Assembly: GCA_002633005.1 (NCBI GenBank)
Contig: NMRA01000789.1
Coordinates: 80,398-144,397 of the forward strand
DNA length: 64,000 bases
Direction of reading: 5' to 3'
Source of the DNA: Phoronis australis
Lineage: Eukaryota > Phoronida > Phoronidae
Numbering within the stretch: position 1 is the stretch's first letter; each line of letters begins with the position of its first letter. Positions 27,901 to 39,900 of this stretch are shown piece by piece. The notes beneath the pieces are model-generated. The model searched no databases. It worked only from the letters and a program-made list of their open reading frames with translations, and had not been told where the DNA came from. The position numbers and the translations under genes are program-made.

Positions 27901-30900
27901 TGGCGTCAGTAGACAATTTCAACAGCAAGTTTGCCAACTTTTTGAAACAACATTTACAAAAAATGGGTCTGTCTGGTTTCAGAAAGCTACCTGACACATA
28001 ACTATTTTCATGCGTTTCCATGCCAATGAGTAGATAATGTCAGTCTAGACTAACAAGTCAAGACACCTCTACTTAAAATTACTTTCTTTTCGGACCAGGC
28101 ACTTGAAAAATGGCTAAAAGTGGATCACTTGATCAGATTCCAAAACATGGCATTTGATAGGATATTACCAGTAGCCCACCTTGAAATTAACCTTAGCAGT
28201 GAAATCAGTCAATATTCTCATTTATCTTGCACAGACAGCAGTAACAGTGAAATTTGTCATCTGTTAATGTTTCAAAGGCTGACAACTTTCCTGCCAATAA
28301 AGTTTTCCCTATGTTGCTGTATGCAAGCAGAGCAGGGGGTTTAGGGGGATTCGAACTGTCAACAGGGGACACTACCAGCAAAAAAGGTGTATCCAGAGTG
28401 AGTAAACCTTCGTCGGTAAAATCATAGATCCCACCAAGGTCTCGTTACACAAGTTATATGTACGATGGCAACAACAAAGTCGCACCATCATGAGGCGCGT
28501 TGCTATTGCTGAGCAATGAATTCAATGTAATACATCAAATAAACATATCCAGCAGTAAGTTTTGAAGTTTTGGGCAACCCAGCCCTGGACTAAGTAGAAA
28601 ATGAAGTGGACCTAGGACCCACTACACGACGCCAAACATTTTGATCGAAGCACTTTGGATAAATATTGCAAGTATTCTAGCTAAACCTCTTAAGGGAGCT
28701 ATGGACCAATTAGGAAATGAGTCTTCAATGGCTGTCAGGGTTTTTCTAGCTAAATCTTTTAATGGGGCTATGGACCAACCAATAGCATTCCATTACATAA
28801 CAACAAAACAGAAGAATGTTCTAAGCTACATCCAGGCAGAGTTACCAGGCTTTCAACAGCAAACCATGGCAGACAACAGAAGCAGATGACAAGCAGCAGA
28901 CAGAAGGATCAGCAAACTGAACATCCCTCTTGAGGCAATTTCTCAAAATAGCAACACAATATCAAACAAATTGGAACAAACTGCCAAGCAATCACGTAAC
29001 TATCAAGTTGAACATTTCATAGAGACACCGACACGGACACACACAGAGCAAGCAGCTTTGTGACAACATCTTTCCCATCAGGGAACGGAAGTCTTCAAGA
29101 TTCTTGCCTGGAAAAGTAGTTAAAATATCACCAACCCTCCACACACCAGCACGTCCATACTGCACAAATACAACATGAAGTTTTCACATAATAGCAACAG
29201 CCTACCCATGGCTTCAAATAGGTGTGTAACTTGTTCTTCCTATGTCCAGGTCTGTCAGACCACAGTCAGACTCACATACCTGACATCATCAACCAAAATT
29301 ACTTAATTACGCTTGCAGATTTCACTTGAAACACCCAAACAACATCACCGGCTGTGCAAAGATTCCTGCTAGAAAGGTCTAGACTTGAGGCCTTGCATAA
29401 ATAGAGCCTCACCAATAAGATGGAATGAACATTGAAATGTGCGCAGTAAGAGCTAAATGAATGTTTGAAGGATGGCAACAGATTTGATGAAAATGAAAAT
29501 ACACTGAAAGCTGTGCTCGGATCCGGTCGTTACTGCGTCGTCTTAATTTAACACAGACTAGGGCATAAACACAAGTGTAAACATTTGTATGTAATGAAAG
29601 TAAGTCCTTGCAAATTAAAAAATGACACAGACATTTGGAAAAATAATGACATAATGATGGTGAGCCAAACAAGCCACCACATCAGTTAATATAAGATACG
29701 ATAGCATTGCAACTACTTGCAATTTACATTAATTATATTTTCGAAATAATTCGATTCCAAAACCATCAAACACATTCCCCAATAATTTTGTCTGACTGGT
29801 ACAACCAGGCATGGCTTAAGTTAGTACCCGCCAGTAGGTTCGATTTTAGTAAGCATTTTTCTACTCCGCTACAAAACTCTAAAAATGCTTAATTTGTTTC
29901 TTTACAATTTACCGCTACTGTTAAAGCTACACTCCGTCCTGTTTAGCTGGCTAGAAAACAAAAAGTCTGCCTTTTACTCCCATAAATCCGTCTTATAATA
30001 TTCTCTACCACGATAGGATTCCCTTTCAGTTACCAGCTCAATTCACAGGCAATACCTACAAGCGCCATTTTCGAATTCACAATTTTAGGGTTGGCTGACC
30101 TCAATAAACTCTACAGCATTTTCTCGAGTCGCTGATAGTTATGATGTTCCTATTGGATAACAGAATCCTAACATAGTAAGGAGCACTATTAGATCAACTT
30201 TACAATAAGGTAAAAGGCTTAATTCAATTTCCATTTTTAGCCCGCTCAGGAGAGCAAAATGCACCTTTAAACTGGAAATGCAGTTTTCTCTTAACTCAAG
30301 GGACCAAAAGCCTACTCAAAATGTAAGAAAAGGCACATTAAGTTTGTCCAATTCACACCAAACGTCGTCACAAACATTGTTCAACATTGCAGTCTCTCGT
30401 TCTACACCCTTACACAGTGCCACAGTCCAACAGGATTGACACTGTAGAAAGACGACTCAAAACACACAGAAATCAGTGCCTCTATCTCAGTGTGCATGCC
30501 CTGGTTAGGCTGTTATTAGGAAACTAAAGGTCAAGGACTGAGACAAAAAAGTGGAGTGAATCTTTATATTGTTTCATTTGATGCCTTATTTTGAAGGAGT
30601 CACACACAACATTGTGTGTAATGCGTTGATTTAGTGTGTCATTATTGCAGCAATCATTTCTTATCTTCCACCCAATCACAATACTGGAGAGTTACATTAC
30701 AACCAATCGAACTATGCAAATATTGCTTCATTATCAGCCAATCAGATGACAGAATCACCATTTTTTGACAGAGCCATGGGCATGAGTGTATCTCTTCCGT
30801 CTTCTAAAGAAGTTTAGATCATCATTCGTGCCAGGCAGGTGTAATGAGAACATTATAGAAAGTTTCAACCAAACATTCTCCCACAATGGTAACAGCAAGG

Positions 30901-33900
30901 TGATGTTTTTCACAAAACGTGAATGGGAGGTGGGACAATCCATCAGAGACTACCCCTAGTGGTGGACAACTGCCAATGGAAGTGCTTCTAAGCAGTCCAA
31001 CAAATAAGCAAAGAAAGTGTGCTGTGGTTTTTGTGGTTGGCAGCTGCTGGGAAGGTTATAACATCAAATTGGATGAAAATGATTGGTACAAATTGAATAT
31101 AGTTAAGGAGTGTACTATACATTAAGTGAACATATTACGGTGGACTAACAACAGGAAACTTGCATTTGGAACGAACAAACAAGATTACTGACTGAAATTT
31201 GGAACAAAAACAATTGCTAAAATTGCCATTTTTCGATCATTCAAAGGTTTGCTATAACGCCGCAAATGATTCGGCCAAAGCTGCATTAAGAACAAAGCAC
31301 GCTAGAAGCACAAATAAATTTTCCAGAACAGTTACAGTTGTCAAGATATTTGACAAAAGAAATTTCACACGTCGCCATACTGCGTCTCAAGCTGAAGAAT
31401 TTTCATCTTATACCAATGCGAACACAATTAAACCAGGGGTATGTTCAGTAAGACTTAGTATCTTGCTAGCTTAGCGAGATCGCGCGAGACTTTGTGGGAT
31501 TTTGCAGCACATGACACGTGAAGCACGTGATCTAAAAAGTAGCTTTCACTTATTATTCGGGTCACAGTAAAGTCTCACCAACTCAAGACATAATATGACG
31601 GAAAAAGGAATTTTCTTTTTCTTTTTCATAGGTTAGTACCATAGCACCAAATAAAGGCCATTTATAATATCTGCACCAAATAAAGGCCATTTATAATATC
31701 TGCACCAAAGCTACCACCGCACACCCATGTTAGAATCCTTTGAAAAGTAAAAAAACAACAACAAACTTGGCCATTATTTTTGTTCGAAATAGGCGAGATA
31801 ATACCATATTCAACACGCGTCAGGACATCCACTGAAGTAATGCATCAGGTAAAAGACGTGAAAATGCACTCACAACAACACTGAGATTAAAAGGGTGGTC
31901 TTCAGAATGCAAAAAAACAACCAACACCACGTGAATAACATAATCAGCGGAAAATCGCTAACTAACCCATACCAAACCTGAGAAATTCAACACCAACCAC
32001 AAAAACAAAACTTCCAAGAAAAAAAACTTGCACCAGCACACACAAGCAGTGTCATCAACTTTGAGACTAAATTGTTAATTTTGAGGCGTTAGTTTACTGG
32101 CTCCAACATTTGTGGCTCACAGCATGTAATTCATCTGTCCCATGCCCTGATTAACTATTGCCAATTTCTACCAAAGTGGACATTTGTTCGCTTACAAACA
32201 CAATGCCACCAAATGTCTACACTTGGCTCACTGTGTTCTGATGAAATGCTTAATAGAGTTGCGTAATTGTATCTAGTGTAATGAGGTGCTCAAAACTCAC
32301 AAGGTGGCGCTAGTGAAACAATATATTTATCTGCATAAATGCATGCAATTAAGCGATTTCATTGGATCCATATCCGAGAATGCTGATTTATGATTTATGA
32401 GAATACCCTCTTGAGATTAAGAAGGTGTTCTATCTCTCAAAAATTAAAATCACTACACTTGCCAGTTTGTGGAACCGGATGTACCACGGCAATAGCCATA
32501 TTACCTAAACAACCCTCAATACACCCTTCACCACTTCAACATTTTCTATCAGTTTTCTAAGCAAGGAAACTATCAATCATTTACCAGGGTTCTCATGATA
32601 ATAGACACTCTTAATCACATGTTTACTATTCCTTCCAGTATTTACTACCAAGTGGTGCCATCTATTACCAACAAGTCCATACCTCGACTTGTCAGCGGCA
32701 ACTGGGAGAAGTAGAGCGGCTTCGGCGATGTCTGTGTGGATATCTCAGTCATGGCGTAGTGAGGGTGGTACATATCGTGTGACTGGCGCACTGAGGTCAT
32801 GTGACCATTAGCTCTGGCCAAGGGCCGGACCGGAGGTCCTAGGTCGCTGCTCTGCCGAAGGTGCGCTAGCCCGTTCTGACCATTCTTCTGAGGAGAGTAC
32901 ACTGAAGAGAGATAACGGGCGCTAGTGGTCAGTGGCGATGCACTGATTGACAAGGCCGACACATCACAATGGACAGTTTTATGGTCTCAGGAATAGCAAT
33001 ACAGTCAATACCAGTCAATATAACTTCTCTGAGTTAAAAAAGTGGACTTCATAATTTACGGATCAGATTTATTGGATAACCAGACTTGAGAGTGCCTGCA
33101 TAAATCAATCTGGCAAATGGTCGTAATCTGGTAACATGGCTAGACACAAATTTTCAAATTGGTATCGCATTATTACCTATTGGGTTGAACTAACTCCAAA
33201 GATGAAAATTAGTTGCGTCAAAAGTGTCTTTATAAAAACAAAAATCAAGCAATTCTTCACTGTCACTACTCTTGCTCAGAAACTTACCATGGCCCAGGTT
33301 TAATAAAAGTCCTTAAAATATACATGTTAACAAACACTAATACACCTGTCCACTGTCTGCTTTGATGCATTCTAATTCACCACAGACCAAAGGCAACATA
33401 AATTACTAAGTATTTTGATTATTTAGGTTTTGTTTTTATCAACTGCTTCCACTGACTGAGAGCACAAGCACAAAGTAGTTCAAATTAGAGGTCTCGTCAA
33501 AATCCTGGGCAATATCCAATAGAACAAAATATGATATGCCTAGAGGCTAACAACTTTTAAAATTTCAACACCACTTTCATTACCATGGATCCAGTACTTT
33601 TTTCCATAATCCAAATTCTTGTGAAGGAAGTCGAGGCTGGATTTCATGAGATAAATAATGTCAAAAGGAGGCGCATAAGCCATTCGAGCTTCACTACTTA
33701 ACGATTTTCAAAACCTTAAAGTTAAAGAACTGCCATCAGTTGTGGTGTTTTTGACAGCCGTCGCACATGAACACTGTCAGATTCCTCAGAGAGATATTAC
33801 GTCCAAAGAAGGTGCGGGGCAAATAGAATTTAACACCAGGTGGCACTGTGTGTTTTTGCGAGAAAAGCTTCCAAATGTTATTTCCTGCTCAAAATAGTTT

Positions 33901-36900
33901 TGTATCCAGCGCAATGTTAACATCCATGCAATCTACCGATTTCAACTTCGTCTAGCAGATACCAGACGGAGACAGTGGTTATGTTTTGTGCCTAGCCATG
34001 GAGTGCACAGATTACGATCCACAGAGGTCTTTACATCAACTGATACATCAAGGAACCCTCTTTTAGATGTGGCATGTCTTTCTTCTGTGGAATGTTAAAA
34101 CCTCTTTAGGGCCTTTCATACTAACATTGACGCATCGATGGTTTGGGGAGTTGCAGTGAGTATGAATGCTAAACTTTGGTCCTGGATCGAAGTTAAAAGC
34201 TCTAATTAACATCTCAGTTAACAGGTGGATTAAACAGCACAGCGTCGATGCTGCGGTGCAGTATGAATGGTCAACTTCGGTCCCATCGAAGTTATCGCCA
34301 GGTACCACTGTTATCGTCAACAATTTAAGGGTAGTATAGTCGCTGATAGTTGCTTAGATTTTGCTTGAATAATCACCAATCGAATTAAAAATAAGTTTTA
34401 TGTCAATTAGCACACGTAAATGTTCCCCAAATTGTCACATTAAAAAAATCTAAGTGTGCAGCGCTACCTTGAGATTTCTTTGATGACAACAACACCTACT
34501 ATTTACTTCGATGTTCCTTAACTACCAAAGACAGTATGAACGGTTTAGTTAACTTTGTAGTAAATGTCAACGCTCCGCTCCGCTTAGACTAGAGTTAAAT
34601 CAGTGTGAAAGGCCTTTTGAAATGAGGTCATTTGCAATGGAATTTGGATTAATGCTTTTGCGTATTTAGACTAACCAGGGTATCAGGATTCATGCTAGAA
34701 ACGTTATGTAATTTCTTTCTGCTGATATATCTGGAAGTTATCTAAAATTGGCATTCGCACCGATCAAAACTTATCCCCAAAATGAAAGAGGGTAAAGGTT
34801 ACAGAACATTACATCTGGGACTTCAAATAAAGTATATGTAAAAAAACCTGAGATAAGTCATGTTCCCACTTTGCTTGATGTTCTCGTGCTGTCACTCTTA
34901 ACACACACTTACGGCCACATGAATACGCTTCAGTCTATGTCATGTTTTATACGTATTTTCTGTGAAATGAATGCCACATAAAAGTTCACAAAGTAACGCA
35001 GCAGTAAACAGCGCAAAGCAATATTCCCTTTATCATAATATACACCAGCTAACAGTGAAATACATCTCTATATCTGGGACCTGTTTCATGAAAAATGACT
35101 CAAGAAAAACTTGGTTTTATGCTCCTACTTCGCAAATGCTGAATAAAGGTTTAGCCAAATAATTATGAGTGCACCACAGTCTAGAAATAATTTTTAATAA
35201 TTACCCAAATAACAAGCAGTTCATTGTAAATTCTAAGAGACTGCACTTTTGCTAAAGTGCGATTTAATTATTCTTCAGAAATAGTCATGTGGAGCGTACT
35301 TAAGTACGGAGCGTACTTAAATCTTAAGTCACTTCACATGAAACAGGCCCCCCCCGCTGGTGATTTAAGAAAAGTTCAGTAGTCACACTCACTTTCGGCC
35401 TCACACAGTGGACAGCTCTCATTGTGAAACATACACATGTAGCAACGCTCGTGGCCACACGAGTCCAGCAGAGGTCGCCGCTTGCCCTTGTCGAATGGAA
35501 TCTGGCAGGTAGGACAAACATCGTTGTACGGGGACTCCATGTCTGCTGTGGGGCCTAGGGCATCATGGAACTCTGAAAGGCAAAACAAAGTGCGTTAAGA
35601 AACCATTGGCACACAAAAACAAAATTCCGTGTTTTTCTAAGAAAGATATCAACTCCATGTGCTTGTTTTAACAAGGCGGTGCGCCCTCATTGAATTCTTC
35701 TGACATTCTTGGCAGGAAACATAATATAATACAAATTAGAAGTAGCATGGAATTGAACCCACTAGCTCTGCAGTAACAGCCGAGTGCCTTGCTGCTCAGC
35801 CAAATCACACACAGAACATTTGTTTAATTGGTACACATTCCAGCCTTAATTTCAGTGAAAGTCTGGCACACAACAGCAATAATGTGTAACAGCTCTGGTC
35901 AAACTAATAACTTCAAGAATTCTATCCATACAACATTAATACCAATAATTTGTTTTGCATCCCTAAAAATCGATAACGTCCCTTTACTTCACAAGGACTG
36001 CATGAACTTGTATGGAACCGATGAATTCTATTCTGTAATTTATGAATTATATCCCATAATCCAACATTTCGTCCTCGCTGAACAATCACTTCAGCTGCCT
36101 CGATTTTGCTGAGTAACACCAATAAAGCCTATTCCATAATACTTGCATAAATCCCTTAATTTTCCCTTGCCTTGTATGACCTCACTTTCCTACCGCGAAA
36201 CCTGGTGTAAGGAATGCTAGAATGCTACCTCTGATTAATTCTTCCAACAAATGCAGGACGCAGTTGATACGGTAACAGGATAAACACATACAGCTCAGAA
36301 CACACCAGGTATTCATCCATTAAAAAACCCCTGAAACTCAACCAGTCAAAAACACAACCCCCCCCCCTCTGGATCTAAGATCAGAACAGTGATGGGTCAA
36401 CCCAGCACAGGGTGGTTAAGCCATTAACATCAAACCATGGAAAGAATATGGTGGATAGATGGAGAGACTAATTGAATTAATGAGTTCAGTAGGGGTTAGT
36501 GCCTACCAGAGTTCTATAACATATAGACCAACGTATCCATGTACCCTCTTTGCCCTTCAGTGTTCTATATAGACCAACGTACCCATGTACCCTCTTTGCC
36601 CTTCAGAATACATGGGGACTGTTTGTGCATGGCAACAGGTGCTAATGAACCAGCTGGGGGTGAACCTTGGACACTGCGCTGATTGACCATTCAATATTTT
36701 TATCTCAACTAATGGAACTATTCAGCATGACATTATAGCAGCAGAGAATTGGAACTTCATTTTGTCAAATTTTTCATTCAAAATAAGCAAAAAGATAAAT
36801 TTGACTGAGATGTTTGCATCAACGTACAAGTCAGACTTTGGAAAAAAGTACAAATAACAGTTTTGGTGATCACTTTCGAGAAAAGTAGCTGAATTATGTA

Positions 36901-39900
36901 AATGCCACTCACTGCCTATTGCATGTCTTGTAACAAAGTCACTTTGCATAACATGTTGCGTAATTCCTCTTTTTACAGCCATTTTGACAGAGTGTAACTT
37001 GCAACTAGGTAGAGTACACTCCATCTCCCTAAGGAACTTTACAAAAAACAATAAAAAATGAACGGGCAAGCAAGCAAACCTCGTGTTAACAAAACATCTG
37101 CCAGCCTACCAAAAAGTGATACATCAGCTATTTAATCAAAAAATGCAATCTTTGAAGAGGAATATCAGCCTGAGGTTCATGAGAACTTCATAAAACATCA
37201 GCTAACCCAGATACTTGGAATACAAATATGAGAGATGTCGAATCTTATCTCAAGTATACTATAATATCACATTCACCAACACTAGCCAGCCTACTGGTGC
37301 TCACAGCTGCGCTTGCAATGTATGTTTTTCAGGGCAAACTAGATAATCTCAAAAGTCAACAAATCTCCAAAAACCAAACAAGGAAATGAGAAGATATTTC
37401 AGCTATGTTTTGGTATGCGGTGACCACCAAACACAAAACTGAGGACAATTCAGCGGACCTAAAAATTTGGATGGGGGGGGGGGCAACCACAATTTTAACT
37501 GGAAAATGTCCAACTAGCCCAGTATACTGACAGCGTTGGACCTTATATAGGTCGGTCTGTACTTTCTCTTTACAGCTTGATGTACACTCACCTATGCTCT
37601 CTGTACAATTTCCGAACTTCTCATAAGCAGTTGTTAAACAAATTGCCAATAGACATTACAAACAAAACAAGTTAAAAAATAGTAGCTGTATTTTGAGAGC
37701 ACACGTCTCAACCTCAGGCACTTGGTAAAATGAATGTTGGGGAAACAAAACAGTGAAATGAACAGTGACAGCAGGTAGAAGGACATACAAGCAGAGAGTG
37801 TGAATGCAACACATGCAAGGAAGGACACAAGCCTAACGAAACAGAGCCAGCGTGTGGTACACACCCGTGAGCTGCTCAGTCAGCACAGGTTTTTCATGAC
37901 TGATCAAAATCTTGAACCGAAATGGGTCATTGTCTACATAGCAAATAATGGTATTATCTACTATTTCTTTCCCAGCTATTTTCCGGCCATATTGATGCTG
38001 AATGGACCTAGCCCGTGAATACATGGACGACACATTGAGCCGACTACCATTGGTTGTGCAATTGAACTTTAACTAGGATACTCTTGAACTGTAAGCTACA
38101 AATCCATGTACCTACATCTGACACAGGTCAAGGCAGCATTATCAGACAGCAAAGAGACATGTTTCTAATAAACCCAAGGTGCTTCGAATGCCAAAGGACT
38201 GCATTCTGCATAGTAAATTTCTGGTAAGAAAAGCGAGATTGTACACAAGTCTTCGTGAGATATTGCCATGCATGAGAACAACAAAAGTACGTGACCCAGT
38301 TGACGTGATCACACTAGATTTACTCGCGATCCGAGCGAGCTTCTTGCACCTTCCGCGACATGGAGCCAATCTTTAGTAGCGCGTTACACCAAGAATAACA
38401 AGTCATAAAGCTACGACTGTTTCAAGACCTGAATAAGTATAATTACCACCTCACATTGTAACTTACTTCTCACCCCCCTTGGGTTAGACCCTTTCATAAC
38501 AGTAAATCCACTGGTGATATGACCAGAGCAATACCCTACCTGACTGTTCCTAATAAATACCTGGCTATCTATGCCCAGTCATGGAGTGAACTCACATCCA
38601 AACAATGCCACAACTTTGACTGCCTGACTGATTTTCAATGGCGCCTGAGTTGTAAATATCCTCAGCTCATACAGTAGATTCCAAATTCACAGTGAGAATG
38701 TCCCACTGTCTGTCAAGAAAGGGGGTCATTTATCAACTGGTGATGAATTACTGATGACCTGTGACCCCAACAAGCAAATGTCACTATAAGCACTCATATT
38801 ATCACCAAAATAGTCAGGCTTACTTGAAAGCTATTAATATTTGTTGATATTGTGTTCTTGTCATGTATCATAAAAGGAATACATTATTGTGACCTCAATG
38901 ACCAGAGTCATTTTGACAGGTATGTGAGTCATTTCAATCATAAAACACAGGTTGGAGGTGAAACTAAAACAAAGGCCTGAGGTGAAACTACCTATACCAT
39001 GTCACTGTTGAATACAGTTCAAAAGGTCACCAAGTTCAGAAATGTGAACTGAATTTTTGAAAAAAGAAATTAATCATCGCTTACATGCTAGGAAACAACT
39101 CCCAGCATTACCATATAACCAGCTCAACACAATAATCATCCAGTCGCCAGAATTTAGGATTAGTAGAAATCTTTTTCTAATCACAAAATCCAGTATCCAA
39201 ACCAACACTGACCAACAGTTTGATGTCAATTACTTTTGCTTTGCAAGCACCTAATCTGAATTAACGACAAAAAAGACATTTTAAGGTTAATGTGCACAGC
39301 CCACTCTAACAACCTAGAGACTGGGCACTGATGAAGTATTGGATTTCAATGAGTAAATCCGATCTAATAAATTTAACACGCCTCTGCTAAAATCCAGACA
39401 GTCTCCTCTACATTATGATCAATCCGAATTTCTCATTCTCCACTTTTCAAGAGCTAACAGCTAAAAATGCTTAGAATTTCACCAGGCACTGGTTGATGAC
39501 AGCTGTTCAATACAAACTGTGCTAAAAATAAACTGAAACAATTCTAGTTGATCCTAGTGGCAGAATATTATTAAGGTTATGTAGATCCTCACTGTACACT
39601 CTGCTAAATAACAACAAAAGTGTAACATTTAACTCAATAAAAGCGCATATTTCCTGAAAGTAGAAAGACTGCAAAATTTGATTGGTTTCATACAAATTTG
39701 CCATTAATGGGGAGACTTGACCATGTACTTTAACTGTAATTCAGTAAAAGCGAAAGATACATTCATACATAGCAAAACTATGGTATTAATAACAAGACCA
39801 AACTTAATTTAATATAATTGTCCTACATTTTTTGATTACCATTTCATTTTCATTTTACACAACTCGACAGTTTGCCCACAAAAATCGTAAGACCAACAGC

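Larger units (their letters stand above)
26836..32682 (-). other. TANC intron 3 (5,847 bp)
   Basis: Phase-1 intron. It contains TIR elements at 26979-27227 and about 29935-30265, a degenerate ~68-bp tandem pair (28670-28785) and a 29-bp repeat (31644-31709). The open frames near 30.9-31.5 kb resemble no family known to me. Confidence 0.8.
32902..35392 (-). other. TANC intron 2 (2,491 bp)
   Basis: Phase-1 intron next to the RING exon. It holds a probable TIR element with GGGCCTTTCA ends (about 34097-34620) and the 275-bp TIR element at 35076-35350 beside the RING exon donor. Confidence 0.82.

Noticed and set aside
30919-31474. Two plus-strand frames of 68 and 91 codons
   Set aside because: No start context, splice signals, domain similarity or coding-like composition.
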